55,613 nt of DNA from Rheinheimera sp. (GCF_030824435.1 NZ_JAVBXS010000098.1:1-55613); one strand, 5' to 3'; positions 17,246-28,245 are shown, numbered from the stretch's first letter. Notes: generated by a model from the letters alone, not told the origin. Numbers and translations: made by a program.

Positions 17246-18490
17246 TCAAAGTGGTTGGCGGTGACCGGGTTTACTCAGCACCAGATGCACAGCACTGGTG
17301 GCGCGTTCTAAAAAACCACCTTCACAATAACAAAGGTAAAAATGCCAGAGCCGCACAAAACGATCGTCATAACCCAATTGATGCACAGCATCACGCGCCG
17401 CCATAAAATTACTGCACCAATCCGCTAAAGTGCGGGCGTAATCCAGACCAATATCCTGCACCTGACGTATTACCAGATCAGTGTGTTGCGCTGCGGCCTG
17501 AGTCATCCGGAACATGGAAGGCAGGCAACCGCCCGGGAACACAAACTTTTTAATAAAATCCACTTCCCGCCGGTAAAATTCATAACGTTGATCGGCAATG
17601 GTAATAGCCTGCAATAACATCAGACCGTCAGGTTTAAGCAGGCTTGAACACTTGGCAAAATAACCGTCCAGATATTCATGGCCAACGGCTTCAATCATTT
17701 CAATAGACACTAGTTTGTCGTACTGGCCACTAAGCTCTCTGTAATCTTGAAATAACAGGGTTATTTGCTGCTCTAACCCAGCAGCTTCGATTTGCGCTTT
17801 GGCATAATCATGTTGTTCCCGCGAAATGGTGGTGGTGGTCACCTTGCAGCCATAATTACGGGCGGCAAAAATGGCCAGACCGCCCCAGCCAGTGCCAATC
17901 TCCATCAGATGGTCACCAGATTTCAGCTGCAACTTGTCGCAAATTAATCTGAGTTTGTGTTGTTGCGCTTCTGCCAGGCTGCTGTCAGGCGTTGGATAAA
18001 CCGCACTTGAATACATCATACTGGCGTCTAAAAACAGCTGATACATGCTGTTACCCAAGTCATAGTGGGCGGAAATATTCTTTTTTGATTGTGCTTTTGA
18101 GTTACGGTTACGCCAGTTTAATAATTTCAGCGCTGGTTTACTTAAACGCGCCCAGCCAGACTCAAGTTCATCTAACAACGCCATATTGCGGGCAAAAATC
18201 TGCACCAGCGCTGTCAGGTTATCAGTGCGCCAATGGCCTTCGATATAAGATTCTCCAGCACCAACCGAGCCTCCGAGCACCAGTTTTTGATAAAAGGCAG
18301 GGTCGACCACAGTTAAAGTAATACGCAAGTCGGCATGGGGATCACCCAGCAGTTGTTTGTCATGGTCTTCTACCAGTTCAATACAACCATGTTGTAATTT
18401 GGCCAGATAGCCCAGCATCAGATTACGGCAAATTTTGTCCAGTACGCCCAGATTGGCCAGCACCGACGAGTCTGCAAGTGAAAATGTCAT
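17246..18490 (-). CDS. Cyclopropane-fatty-acid synthase-like SAM methyltransferase
   Basis: The 414-residue protein matches the CFA synthase family, with the SAM-binding loop LMEIGTGWGGLAIFAA near residue 190, SIEMIEAVGHEY, and the catalytic-cysteine region YCEGGF near the C terminus. Such enzymes add a methylene or methyl group from SAM to unsaturated phospholipid acyl chains at the membrane. It is the last gene of the operon and overlaps the DUF1365 stop by ATGA. Paralogs in COG2907-DUF1365-Cfa sets can act on modified lipids other than cyclopropanes, so I give no symbol. Confidence 0.92.
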   Translation of the reverse strand: MTFSLADSSVLANLGVLDKICRNLMLGYLAKLQHGCIELVEDHDKQLLGDPHADLRITLTVVDPAFYQKLVLGGSVGAGESYIEGHWRTDNLTALVQIFARNMALLDELESGWARLSKPALKLLNWRNRNSKAQSKKNISAHYDLGNSMYQLFLDASMMYSSAVYPTPDSSLAEAQQHKLRLICDKLQLKSGDHLMEIGTGWGGLAIFAARNYGCKVTTTTISREQHDYAKAQIEAAGLEQQITLLFQDYRELSGQYDKLVSIEMIEAVGHEYLDGYFAKCSSLLKPDGLMLLQAITIADQRYEFYRREVDFIKKFVFPGGCLPSMFRMTQAAAQHTDLVIRQVQDIGLDYARTLADWCSNFMAARDAVHQLGYDDRFVRLWHFYLCYCEGGFLERATSAVHLVLSKPGHRQPL

Positions 18491-19236
18491 AATGAAGGAT
18501 CCTTAGGCTGCTGATGGCCATACACAGGTAATCTTTTAAACAAAAGTTTCAGCGCATGCCAATAAATTCGAAACACCACTTGTACGTTTTGCCAGGGCGT
18601 GTGGATCAGCTGCTGTTGCAGACTGGGTTTATTAAGTTCATGCCGGGTTAAATCCAGCCAGGCACTAAAAACACGCTCACCAAGCCGCCAGTTGCTGATG
18701 CTAAGCTGCAGCTCAGTTTCTGGCTGGTTGATTTTCCATTGATATTGCATATCCAGTGGATTAAAAGGCGACACATGGAAATTTTTATCATGGCAAAACT
18801 CAGTGTCACCTTCAGTCTGAAGCGGTATTAAATAATAATGTCGTTCATTCCAGGGTGTATTACTTACTTCTGCTAGTAAATACAAAGGCTTACCATCAGC
18901 ATAACAGTAGTACAAATTGAGTGGACTGAAAAATACGTTGAAGTTTGCCAGCGGGCTTAATAAAAAAACCAGCTGCACTTCTTTGTCGCCCCCCAACGCT
19001 TTCACTTTGTCTTTCACCGCCTGCGCCAAATCATCTGCACCTTGCAGGTAATCCTTGCGTCTGAAACTCCAGGCGGCAAACTTTTCCAAACTTAAATAAC
19101 GACCAAAAGACGAAAGAGAGTCAAGCTGTTGTAAATCAAGCCATAAATAACTGACGTCATAACCAAAATCATGAACTTCAGGCAAATACCTTTTGTGACC
19201 AACCCGGCCTTTATACCAGGCATGCCCTGCTTGCAT
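18487..19236 (-). CDS. DUF1365 protein
   Basis: The 249-residue protein is a full-length DUF1365 (COG3496) member, with YLWLDLQQLD near residue 30, LSPLANFNVFFSPLNLYYCY, EVSNTPWNERHYY, FHVSPFNPLD and the C-terminal RIYWHALKL. The catalytic role is unknown. The gene almost always sits beside a COG2907 flavoprotein and a CFA-synthase homolog, as here. It shares a base with the previous stop codon (TGATG) and overlaps the next start by four bases, so the three are translationally coupled. Confidence 0.92.
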   Translation of the reverse strand: MQAGHAWYKGRVGHKRYLPEVHDFGYDVSYLWLDLQQLDSLSSFGRYLSLEKFAAWSFRRKDYLQGADDLAQAVKDKVKALGGDKEVQLVFLLSPLANFNVFFSPLNLYYCYADGKPLYLLAEVSNTPWNERHYYLIPLQTEGDTEFCHDKNFHVSPFNPLDMQYQWKINQPETELQLSISNWRLGERVFSAWLDLTRHELNKPSLQQQLIHTPWQNVQVVFRIYWHALKLLFKRLPVYGHQQPKDPSL

Positions 19237-20489
19237 CAGAACCTGACTCCAAGCAAAGCGGCCACATCAACAGCACTTCTGACGCCATCTTCATGAAAAC
19301 CGTTATACCAATAAGCACCACAAAAATAGCTGCGGTTGTGGCCGTTTATTTCTGCACGGCGTTGTTGTGACAACATCGTAAAATGGTTATACACCGGATG
19401 GGCATAACAAAAAGTGCGTAATATGGCTTGTGGCTTAATACGATGATCTGCATTGAGTGAAACAACAAAAGTGTGTTCACTTTCAATGCCTTGCAGTATG
19501 TTCATATTGTAACTTAAGGTTGCTTTCTGGTTGGAACTATCATCCAGTAAATAATTCCAGGAAGCCCAGGCAGCACGGCGTTTGGGCAAAATACTGTGAT
19601 CAGTATGTAGCGTCACCTGATTGTCCTGATAGGCAATACCACCGAGAATTTGTTGCTCTGCCAGGCTGGCATCGCCTAACAGTTTTAGCGCCTGATCGCT
19701 GTGACAAGCAAACACCACCTGATCAAATTGTTCAATACGACCATCCGGCAATTCAACTTCTACATAATCAGCAAAACGGCGCACGGCTTTGACAGGGCTT
19801 TGTAAGCGAATGCCTTCATCACCACATTGTTTTAACATGGCCTCAACGTAACTGCGTGAGCCACCTTTGATCACAGCCCACTGCGGCCGGTCTGTGATAT
19901 TCAGCAAACCATGGTTTTTAAAAAACTGCAGGAAAAACCGCAGCGGAAAGTCGGGCATTTCAGTCAGGCCGGAAGACCAGATAGCAGCGCCCATCGGCAA
20001 CAAATAATGATCACGCAGCTCTTTGCCAAAACCATGTTTTTGCAAAAAGTCGTCCATTTTCAGGTCAAGATCGGTATGGTCTTCGAGCAGCATTTGTTTT
20101 GCGGTGTTATTAAAACGCACTATTTGCCACAACATACGCCAGAACGATGGTCGCAGCAGATTGCGTTTTTGCGCAAACAAACTCCAGAGGGTATTGCCAT
20201 TGTATTCCAGATTGGCTGACGGTTTTTTTACGGAAAAACTCATTTCAGTTGGTTGAAATGGCACCTTGAGTTCGGTCAAAAAGCGGTTAAACAACGGATA
20301 AGTCCAGTTATTAAACACAATAAAACCTGTGTCTATGGCGTAATTTTTCCCGGCAACTTCAACATCAACAGTGGCTGTGTGGCCACCCAGATAATCATTG
20401 GCTTCAAATAAGGTCACCTGGTGTTCACGCTTTAATAAATACCAGCTCATCATTCCGGCGATACCACCGCCTATTACTGCAATACGCAT
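19236..20489 (-). CDS. COG2907 FAD/NAD(P)-binding amine-oxidase-like protein
   Basis: The N terminus has a Rossmann dinucleotide loop (IAVIGGGIAGM) and the flavin amine oxidase motif ANDYLGGHT. Other family marks are DTGFIVFNNWTYP, MGAAIWSS and VIKGGSRSYVEAM. These flavoproteins (417 residues here) accompany DUF1365 and CFA-like enzymes and are thought to oxidise or desaturate lipid acyl chains; this is inference. I chose the ATG at 20489 because AAGGA lies seven bases upstream; an ATG five codons earlier lacks a ribosome site. Confidence 0.9.
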   Translation of the reverse strand: MRIAVIGGGIAGMMSWYLLKREHQVTLFEANDYLGGHTATVDVEVAGKNYAIDTGFIVFNNWTYPLFNRFLTELKVPFQPTEMSFSVKKPSANLEYNGNTLWSLFAQKRNLLRPSFWRMLWQIVRFNNTAKQMLLEDHTDLDLKMDDFLQKHGFGKELRDHYLLPMGAAIWSSGLTEMPDFPLRFFLQFFKNHGLLNITDRPQWAVIKGGSRSYVEAMLKQCGDEGIRLQSPVKAVRRFADYVEVELPDGRIEQFDQVVFACHSDQALKLLGDASLAEQQILGGIAYQDNQVTLHTDHSILPKRRAAWASWNYLLDDSSNQKATLSYNMNILQGIESEHTFVVSLNADHRIKPQAILRTFCYAHPVYNHFTMLSQQRRAEINGHNRSYFCGAYWYNGFHEDGVRSAVDVAALLGVRF

Positions 20490-20513
20490 GTTTTGTTCCT
20501 TCATCTTTACTGC

Positions 20514-20984
20514 TTAATCCTGCGCCATTTTCTGTTTAACTTTTGTGGTCAGCCAACCCAGCAACGGAATATGCCGGTACACCATATCAGTCAGGTCGTA
20601 ATAATCACGATGGTAAATAATGCGGCCGTCGCTATGCCATTGCAGTGCGGTACAACCTTGCACTTCAATGTTTTTGCCAGCGGCAATAGCAGGATGGCTT
20701 AAGGTCATAGTCCAGCTGAGAAATCCCTGATTGCCTTGTACAGCCTGTTGCAAAGGCAAAAAATGACAGCTACTGAGCCTTGCATAAGCATGGGCAAAAT
20801 ACTGCTCCAGGGACGCTAAACCGTGAATTTCATGTACAGGGTCAATAAACTGCACATCCGGGTGATAAATAGCGGCCAGGCTTTTGAGGTTGTTGGCAGA
20901 CAAAGCATTATAAAACTCAACGAACTGCTGTAAATTTGCTGAACTTTGCATAATTCCGCTGTCTTTTTCCGTATGTTCACTCAC
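20514..20984 (-). CDS. NTF2/SnoaL-like fold protein
   Basis: The 156-residue protein has the NTF2-like cone pattern: an N-terminal helix (FVEFYNALSANN), then YHPDVQFIDPVHEIHG, and a C-terminal YYDLTDMVY strand. Such domains bind small hydrophobic ligands or act as isomerases or hydratases. No catalytic role can be read here. The GTG start at 20984 has GGAG nine bases upstream and overlaps the phrB stop by eight bases; an ATG at 20951 is the alternative. Its place between photolyase and the flavoprotein suggests a part in the same stress or lipid process. Confidence 0.85.
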   Translation of the reverse strand: MSEHTEKDSGIMQSSANLQQFVEFYNALSANNLKSLAAIYHPDVQFIDPVHEIHGLASLEQYFAHAYARLSSCHFLPLQQAVQGNQGFLSWTMTLSHPAIAAGKNIEVQGCTALQWHSDGRIIYHRDYYDLTDMVYRHIPLLGWLTTKVKQKMAQD

Positions 20985-22407
20985 TTGTGATTGCTCCGGC
21001 TGGTTTTTTTACCGCATTAAAGATTTCAAGGGTTCTGAGCCTGGCTTTGGCGTGGTCCACCACGGGCTTGGCATAATGCACCGACATAGGCAGAGGGTGT
21101 GGCCAATGGATCTGCTTATTGCTTAAAGCCGCCAGCTCAGGCACAAATAAACGGATAAAATCGCCATTGGGATCAAATCTTTCACTTTGGGTGACAGGGT
21201 TAAAAATACGGAAATAAGGTGCAGCATCTGTACCTGTTGAAGCGGCCCACTGCCAGCCGCCGTTATTGGCAGCAAAATCGCCGTCAATCAGCTTTGACAT
21301 AAAATAGGCTTCGCCCCAGCGCCAGTCGATTTGTAAATCTTTCACCAGAAAACTGGCCACTATCATGCGTAATCTGTTGTGCATCCAGCCGGTTTGATTC
21401 AGCTGGCGCATCGCAGCATCAACAATAGGGTAGCCGGTTTGGCCTTGACACCAGGCATCAAACCATTTGCTGTTATTGCCCCAGACAATAGCGGCAGTAT
21501 CCTGCTGAAAGGGTTGGTGTTTAATCAGCTTTGGATAAGCCACCAGAATATGTTTGTAAAACTCCCGCCAAATCAGCTCGCTGAGCCACACAGCTGCGCC
21601 AGAGCCTTCCTGATAACATTGCTCACCAGATTCAAGCTGCAACCTTGCTATCGCTTGTTGCGCTGATATGACACCTATTGCTAAATAGGCCGACAAACCC
21701 GAAGTACCTGGTTTTGCGGGGAAATCACGTTGTTGTTGATAGTCCAACACTCTTTCACGGCAAAAAGAGCGCAACATCTCCAGCACTTGTTGCTCAGCAA
21801 CCGGATAAGCAGCAGAGCTGTTATCCCCATCCAGCATGGGTGTCACGCCATCTGGCAGTTTTAAGCTCACAGTGTTCAGGCTTTTCGGTTTTGGCAAACA
21901 ATAACAACCAGTGCTTTGTAGTTTTTGCAGCCAGGTCTTTTTAAAGGGCGTAAACACCTTATACACATCACCGGTTTTACTCAGCACTGTACCCGGCGCA
22001 AAACGGCATTGGTTGTCGATAAAATGGCAAGGCACCCCAAGTTCTGCCAGCGCCGCAGTGACCGCTTTGTCTCTTTGTTGCTCACGCACTTCATATTCAG
22101 TCTGGGCAAATAAAGCCTGAGCGCCTTGCTTCGCCAAAGCAACAAGCTGGGCTGAACATTGCTGATAACTGCCGCCTTCCAGCGCCAACAACTGCCCGCC
22201 GACAGCGGCAAGCTCCTGTTGCATGGCCTGAACACGACGGCGCAGCAAATCTTGTTTTATCGGCGCCATCTGGTGTTGCAACCAGGTCGTTGGTGTGGCA
22301 ATAAAAACAGCAACCACAGGCAAACCTAACTCCAAGGCAGCATGCAAAGCGGCATTGTCATAACAGCGCAAGTCGTTACGTAACCATACAATAGAAAAAC
22401 CGGCCAT
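20977..22407 (-). CDS. phrB: Deoxyribodipyrimidine photolyase (class I CPD)
   Basis: Photolyase uses FAD and light to split cyclobutane pyrimidine dimers. The 476-residue protein has the N-terminal antenna domain (FSIVWLRNDLR) and the C-terminal FAD domain with TGYPIVDAAMRQL, MHNRLRM, the WGEAYF motif, GGWQWAASTGTD and FNPVTQSERFDP. The ATG at 22407 is chosen because the family N terminus begins here and the ybgA stop is four bases upstream. The ybgA-phrB order is as in E. coli; the downstream lipid genes are not. Confidence 0.96.
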   Translation of the reverse strand: MAGFSIVWLRNDLRCYDNAALHAALELGLPVVAVFIATPTTWLQHQMAPIKQDLLRRRVQAMQQELAAVGGQLLALEGGSYQQCSAQLVALAKQGAQALFAQTEYEVREQQRDKAVTAALAELGVPCHFIDNQCRFAPGTVLSKTGDVYKVFTPFKKTWLQKLQSTGCYCLPKPKSLNTVSLKLPDGVTPMLDGDNSSAAYPVAEQQVLEMLRSFCRERVLDYQQQRDFPAKPGTSGLSAYLAIGVISAQQAIARLQLESGEQCYQEGSGAAVWLSELIWREFYKHILVAYPKLIKHQPFQQDTAAIVWGNNSKWFDAWCQGQTGYPIVDAAMRQLNQTGWMHNRLRMIVASFLVKDLQIDWRWGEAYFMSKLIDGDFAANNGGWQWAASTGTDAAPYFRIFNPVTQSERFDPNGDFIRLFVPELAALSNKQIHWPHPLPMSVHYAKPVVDHAKARLRTLEIFNAVKKPAGAITSE

Positions 22408-22411
22408 AACG

Positions 22412-23353
22412 TTACGCCCGCAAACCAAGTTCAGCCGGGAAAGGCTGCAGATAACGTTGAGCCGCCACATAGGCTTGTGGGTGCTGCCGCAGATGGTGTT
22501 TTAATAAAGTTAAAGGTGCCAGCAAAGGGGCATGCCCTACCCTGTATTGGTGAATAAGCTGCAACAATTCTTGCTTGGCATCCGCCGACAGCATTTGTTT
22601 AAAAAAGCCTTGCAGGTGCATCAGAACATTGGCTTGTTGTTTGCGGGTTGCCTGTTGTTTTAATGCACGGCTGAAATCAAGCAGATAACGCATCGCAAGC
22701 TCCTCAGGCGCAAATAACTTTGCGTTGGCCACCAAACGGCCCAGTTCACGATAAGCTGTGGGATGATGCGCCATGATCAAAAACTTAAACTGGCTATGAA
22801 AAGCCACCAGCTTGCCGATGCTAAAACCATCTTTCATCTGCTGCTGCCAGGCATGTATCGCATAAACCCTGGTGATAAAGTTTTCTTTAAGCTCTTCATC
22901 CAATAAACGGCCATCTTCCTCCACCGGCAACCATGGATAGGTTTGCATCAACTGTCTGGTAAAAAGTCCGGTGGCAATTTTGCCTTGTAACTCGCCTTTT
23001 TCATTGACCAGACGCACACGTTCCATGCCGCAACTGGGTGATTTGGCGCAGACAATATAACCGGACAACTGATGTAAAGACGGCAGTTTGGCTTCAGTAA
23101 AAGCCAGCATTTTGTCGGTAAAATCAATGCTACTGTCTTTGTTATTGACCAGCCGGATGTCGCCAACATCGGTTTTCATCAGCCGGATGGCTGGCCTTGG
23201 TGTGCCCATGCCAATCGCAAGCTCAGGACACACAGGCACATAAGAAACAAAGTTTCGTAAAATATCACTACAAAAAGCCGAGTTTTTATGACCGCCGTCA
23301 TAACGGACTTTTTCGCCTATCACACAAGCGCTGATGCCAATTTGAATAGTCAT
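22412..23353 (-). CDS. ybgA: YbgA-like DUF523-DUF1722 protein
   Basis: The first half (about residues 1-155) is DUF523, starting IGISACVIGEKVRYDGGHK and containing AKSPSCGMERV, both with conserved cysteines. The second half (about 185-300) is DUF1722 (LVAFHSQFKFLIMAHHPTAYRELG). This fusion is the YbgA family; the function is unknown. It is the first gene of the operon with phrB, and a candidate ECF-type promoter lies 33-62 bases before its ATG. Confidence 0.92.
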   Translation of the reverse strand: MTIQIGISACVIGEKVRYDGGHKNSAFCSDILRNFVSYVPVCPELAIGMGTPRPAIRLMKTDVGDIRLVNNKDSSIDFTDKMLAFTEAKLPSLHQLSGYIVCAKSPSCGMERVRLVNEKGELQGKIATGLFTRQLMQTYPWLPVEEDGRLLDEELKENFITRVYAIHAWQQQMKDGFSIGKLVAFHSQFKFLIMAHHPTAYRELGRLVANAKLFAPEELAMRYLLDFSRALKQQATRKQQANVLMHLQGFFKQMLSADAKQELLQLIHQYRVGHAPLLAPLTLLKHHLRQHPQAYVAAQRYLQPFPAELGLRA

Positions 23354-23385
23354 GGTTATTTCTGAATTACTGTCGCGGATACAAT

Positions 23386-23415
23386 GCTTTACAGTTTAAC
23401 CATCGAATTGGATCA
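23386..23415 (-). promoter_or_regulatory. Candidate ECF11 (RpoE/ChrR-type) promoter of the ybgA-cfa operon
   Basis: On the minus strand TGATCC (23415-23410) and TAAAG (23391-23387) are separated by 18 bases and lie just upstream of ybgA. The singlet-oxygen sigma factor RpoE of Rhodobacter sphaeroides recognises TGATCC and TAAGA at similar spacing, and its regulon includes photolyase and CFA-like genes. The match is by eye. No rpoE-chrR pair is in this window. Confidence 0.55.
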
Positions 23416-23536
23416 GTGTAATTTTAAATTTATGGCAAAAATCAGCAAGAAAGCTTCAGCAACAACAAAGCAGGTTGCATTGCGCAGAGAAATGAGGAAA
23501 CGTCATTCGGGGGCTAAGGCCAGCTTAAACTCCAAT

Positions 23537-23571
23537 AAAAAAGGAGCATCCCTGAGGTTTGCTCCTTTTTT
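23537..23571. terminator. Bidirectional terminator after ihfA
   Basis: Six A residues plus GGAGCA (23537-23548) pair with TGCTCC plus six T residues (23560-23571) around an 11-base loop. On the minus strand it lies about 55 bases beyond the ihfA stop and ends the pheST-ihfA transcript. Confidence 0.85.
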
Positions 23572-23625
23572 CACCCTACAGACATTATTGATTCATGCCT
23601 GCAGTGCCATCAGCATTAACACTGA

Positions 23626-23922
23626 TTATTTTTTAGCGGTACCTACTTCAACCCGGCTTTTTAACTTCTGGCCTGGGCGGAAAGTCACCACACAACGGGC
23701 GGAAATTGGAATATCTTCACCGGTTTTTGGGTTACGGCCAGGGCGCTGATTTTTGACTCGCAGGTCAAAATTACCAAACCCCGACAGCTTCACCTGGTCG
23801 CCAGCTTCCAAAGCCACTCGGATTTCTTCAAAAAAAGCTTCGACTATCATTTTGGCATCGCGTTTGCTGATGCCAAATTTGGTAAATAAACGTTCTGCTA
23901 AATCGGCTTTGGTAAGCGCCAT
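23626..23922 (-). CDS. ihfA: Integration host factor subunit alpha
   Basis: The 98-residue protein is nearly identical to E. coli IhfA in the core: [30 protein letters not shown], the DNA-intercalating loop [17 protein letters not shown], and [17 protein letters not shown] bends DNA and supports recombination, replication and sigma-54 promoters. The ATG at 23922 has GAGGG seven bases upstream. It starts two bases after the pheT stop, the same pheST-ihfA linkage as in enterobacteria. Confidence 0.98.
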   Translation of the reverse strand: MALTKADLAERLFTKFGISKRDAKMIVEAFFEEIRVALEAGDQVKLSGFGNFDLRVKNQRPGRNPKTGEDIPISARCVVTFRPGQKLKSRVEVGTAKK

Positions 23923-23924
23923 TC

Positions 23925-26312
23925 TCAATCCCTCAACGTTGCGTTGAACTCATCACTAAGTGCTTGCACTACCGAAGAAATCACCTGTTGGATGTCTTTA
24001 TCTTCCAGCGTGCGTGCCTTGTCCTGCATGGTTAAAGCTATTGCCAGAGACTTCATGCCCTCTGCAATGCCCTGCCCTGTATACACATCAAACAACTTTA
24101 GGTCAACTAGTTGATTTCCGCCAACTTTTCTAATAGTAGCAAGGATATCTGAAAAACGCACATCAGATTTCACAACTATTGCCAAATCGCGACGGTTTGC
24201 CGGATATTTTGACACTTCCTGAGCTAAAACAATGTGTTTTGAGCCAAAAGCTGCCAATTCCACTTCAAACAAAAAGGCTTTGCCTTTGATGCCCAGTTTA
24301 CGTTCAGCTTCAGGGTGCAAAGCACCAATAAAACCGGCCGCCTGACCATTACGGCGAATGATGGCCGTCTGACCCGGATGTAATGCGCTGTGTTCACCTT
24401 TGGCAAAACTAAACTCCTGACTTGCCGATGTCATGGCAATCAAAGCTTCTACATCACCTTTGATGTCATAAAAATCAACAGCACGTTCCGCCATAGTCCA
24501 GTGTTCATTGCCAAAACTACCAACAATCACACCACCAATCACCGGCACCTGACGTACACCACCTTCGGCATTGGCATCAGGGATAAACTTCAGGCCATAT
24601 TCAAACAAACGAATGCGGTTTTGCTGACGATTTTGATTGTATTGCACAGCCTGCAATAAACCTGGCCACAGATTTAACCGCATCGCCGACATATCGGCAG
24701 AAATCGGGTTTGGCAACACTAAAGCTTCAACACCAGGGAACAACGCCTGTTGTACTTTAGGGTCAACAAAACTATAGGTAATAGCTTCCTGATAACCGCG
24801 AACGACCAGCACATCTTTCAGGTTGTGCACTGAAATTTCGGCCTCAGAATGATCGCGCATTTTTAAGCTGGCCACTGGTGCAACATTTGGGATGTTGTTG
24901 TAACCATAAACCCGCGCCACTTCTTCAATCAGATCTTCGGAGATGCTGATATCAAAACGGTAAGTAGGAACTGTCACCTGCCAGCTGTTGTTATCAAAAA
25001 CAACTGCAAAACCAAGACGTTGGAAAATTTCTGTCACTGTCTCTGTGGCAATTGAAATGCCCAGAATACGGTCTAGTTTTGCTCTGCTCAGACTGATTTT
25101 TGCAGGTTTTGGCAAATGTTCATCAGATTTGGCTTCCACCACAGGACCAGCGTCACCACCCACAATCTCCAGCAGCAACTGTGTTGCGCGCTCCATCGCT
25201 TTGTGTTGCAGCTCTGGATCTACACCACGCTCGTAACGGTGCGAAGCATCGGTATGTAAACCGTATTGACGGGCTTTACCTGCCATTTCAATTGGCGAGA
25301 AAAACGCACTTTCGAGGAATATATCGGTGGTCGCTTTGGTAACACCACTATGTAGGCCACCAAAAATACCGGCCATGGCCAAAGCTTTGTTCTCGTCGGC
25401 AATGACTAAAGTGGCTGGCGTCAGTTTGACTTCGTTTTCATCCAGCAGCACCAGCTTTTCTTCAGGCTTTGCCAGACGCACCACAATGCCGCCTTCAATT
25501 TTATTTAAATCAAAAGCATGCATTGGATGACCAAGCTCAAGCAGCACAAAATTGGTCACATCAACCACAGGGTCGATAGCACGAATGCCACTACGGCGCA
25601 GCTTTTCTACCATCCAAAGTGGTGTTATTGCACCCGTGTTGATGTTTTTAATCACCCGGCCTAAATAACGAGGACAAGCTTTTGGCGCTGCTAACTCAAT
25701 GGCTAGCTTGTCATTGATAGTGGCGGCAACAGGGTTTATCACAGGCACTTTGACGTCCAGCTGGTTTAACACCCCCACTTCACGGGCCAGACCCATTAAA
25801 CCTAAACAGTCAGCGCGGTTTGGCGTTAAATCCACTTCAATAGCGTTGTCATCCAGCTTTAAAAATTCGCGGATATTCATGCCAAGTGGCGCATCCAGCG
25901 GCAGCTCAATAATACCGTCAGAACTTTCGGCCATGCCAAGTTCAGACAAAGAACAGAGCATACCGTTTGACGGCTGCCCACGTAATTTGGCGGCTTTAAT
26001 TTTAAAATCGCCAGGCAATACAGCGCCCACAGTAGCAACGGCAACTTTCAGGCCCTGACGGCAGTTGGCAGCACCACAAACAATGTCCAGCAATTCGCCG
26101 CTTCCAATGTCTATTTTGGTCACTTGTAATTTGTCGGCTTCCGGATGTCGGCCACATTCAACCACATGGCCCACCACTACACCGCTGAACTCGCCGGCAA
26201 TGGCGTCGATACCGTCCACTTCAAGACCGGCCATCGAAATTTGTTCGGAAAGTTCTAAGGTTGATAATTGTGGGTTCACCCACTCACGTAACCAGGATTC
26301 GCTGAATTTCAT
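23925..26312 (-). CDS. pheT: Phenylalanyl-tRNA synthetase beta subunit
   Basis: The 795-residue length equals the E. coli subunit. N-terminal [13 protein letters not shown], the tRNA-binding OB domain ([20 protein letters not shown]), the B3/B4 editing region, the [18 protein letters not shown] motif, and the C-terminal anticodon-binding ferredoxin-like domain ([17 protein letters not shown]) are all present. The ATG at 26312 follows a GGGGAG ribosome site; a TTG one codon earlier was rejected. It forms a heterotetramer with PheS. Confidence 0.98.
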   Translation of the reverse strand: MKFSESWLREWVNPQLSTLELSEQISMAGLEVDGIDAIAGEFSGVVVGHVVECGRHPEADKLQVTKIDIGSGELLDIVCGAANCRQGLKVAVATVGAVLPGDFKIKAAKLRGQPSNGMLCSLSELGMAESSDGIIELPLDAPLGMNIREFLKLDDNAIEVDLTPNRADCLGLMGLAREVGVLNQLDVKVPVINPVAATINDKLAIELAAPKACPRYLGRVIKNINTGAITPLWMVEKLRRSGIRAIDPVVDVTNFVLLELGHPMHAFDLNKIEGGIVVRLAKPEEKLVLLDENEVKLTPATLVIADENKALAMAGIFGGLHSGVTKATTDIFLESAFFSPIEMAGKARQYGLHTDASHRYERGVDPELQHKAMERATQLLLEIVGGDAGPVVEAKSDEHLPKPAKISLSRAKLDRILGISIATETVTEIFQRLGFAVVFDNNSWQVTVPTYRFDISISEDLIEEVARVYGYNNIPNVAPVASLKMRDHSEAEISVHNLKDVLVVRGYQEAITYSFVDPKVQQALFPGVEALVLPNPISADMSAMRLNLWPGLLQAVQYNQNRQQNRIRLFEYGLKFIPDANAEGGVRQVPVIGGVIVGSFGNEHWTMAERAVDFYDIKGDVEALIAMTSASQEFSFAKGEHSALHPGQTAIIRRNGQAAGFIGALHPEAERKLGIKGKAFLFEVELAAFGSKHIVLAQEVSKYPANRRDLAIVVKSDVRFSDILATIRKVGGNQLVDLKLFDVYTGQGIAEGMKSLAIALTMQDKARTLEDKDIQQVISSVVQALSDEFNATLRD

Positions 26313-26327
26313 CAATAAACTCCCCGC

Positions 26328-27344
<1,017 letters not shown>

Positions 27345-27537
27345 TTAAACCGGCAATAATACACCAGAAAGTGCCATGAAGGGCTGTTTATACTGAGGTT
27401 TTTTCGGCAGAAAATGTGGTTTTTAATGCATGGCAACATGCAGGCGGAGGGAAATAGACCAATCGCATGGTTGAAACACCAGAGCAGCCAGCAAAACCGA
27501 CATCGGAGGTGGCATCAGAGCTGGCTGTGCAAGCGGT

Positions 27538-28245
27538 TTAGTCACCCGTTTCAGACAACACGTCTTTGACAAAAGGAATCGTCAGTTTGCGCTGGTGCAC
27601 CATAGAGGCTTTGTCGAGTTTGTCGAGAATATCAACCAAAGCACGTAAATCCCGTTGCTGGCGATTAAACAAATAACGCGCAACTTCATCCGGCAATTCA
27701 ATGCCCCGCAGCCTGGCTTTTTGTTGCAACAGTTTTTGTTTGTCGTCGTCACTTAATAAACGCAGCTGAAAGCTGGTACAAGCCTGCAAGCGCGACACTA
27801 AGTCGGGCAAACTAATGCCTAACTGAGTTGGCGCTTCATCGGCTACTATAATGAGCTTTTTACCCTGCTCCACCATGCGGTTGTATAAATCGAACAGCGC
27901 CACCTGCCAGTGGCTGTCACCGGCAATGGCCTGAATATTATCAAGGCAGACTAAATCAAGCTGCTCTAAACCATCAAATAACCTCGGGCTGTACTGGCGA
28001 AAATCATCCAGCGCCAGCAACTGACTGGTAAGGCCAAGCTCCTGAGCTTGTACACAAGCGGCGTACAACAAATGCGATTTCCCACTGCCGCTGGCGCCAA
28101 ACAAATACACCGGCAGTTGGGCTGGCCCTGGTTGCAGATATTGCCTGATAAACTGCACCGCCGGACTTGTATCAGCACCAAAAAAGCTCTGCAAGGTTTC
28201 ATCGTCCGGCAAAGTCACGGCCAGGGTAAATTGGGTAGGTAACAT
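27538..28245 (-). CDS. hda: DnaA-regulatory inactivator Hda
   Basis: Hda works with the loaded sliding clamp to promote ATP hydrolysis by DnaA after initiation. The 235-residue AAA+ protein has an N-terminal clamp-binding-like segment (QFTLAVTLP), Walker A GASGSGKS, a Walker B LVCLDNI, an LPDLVSRLQ sensor region and the ending RKLTIPFVKDVL. Its ATG overlaps the stop of the DUF2066 gene (TGATG), so translation is probably coupled. Confidence 0.95.
   Translation of the reverse strand: MLPTQFTLAVTLPDDETLQSFFGADTSPAVQFIRQYLQPGPAQLPVYLFGASGSGKSHLLYAACVQAQELGLTSQLLALDDFRQYSPRLFDGLEQLDLVCLDNIQAIAGDSHWQVALFDLYNRMVEQGKKLIIVADEAPTQLGISLPDLVSRLQACTSFQLRLLSDDDKQKLLQQKARLRGIELPDEVARYLFNRQQRDLRALVDILDKLDKASMVHQRKLTIPFVKDVLSETGD

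Noticed and set aside
18580-18610. A second TGATCC-N18-TACAAG match on the minus strand inside DUF1365
   Set aside because: It lies within coding sequence, over 85 bases from the next start, and the -10 match is poor; it shows that the -35 motif alone is not specific.
23384-23749. Plus-strand open frame of 121 codons between ybgA and ihfA
   Set aside because: It runs straight through the ihfA terminator and then antisense to ihfA, lacks a ribosome site at its first ATG, and the only lysine-rich part (from 23432) has no family resemblance.
27467-27541. 24-codon plus-strand frame converging on hda
   Set aside because: Weak and distant ribosome site, low-complexity product, and the frame is closed immediately upstream.
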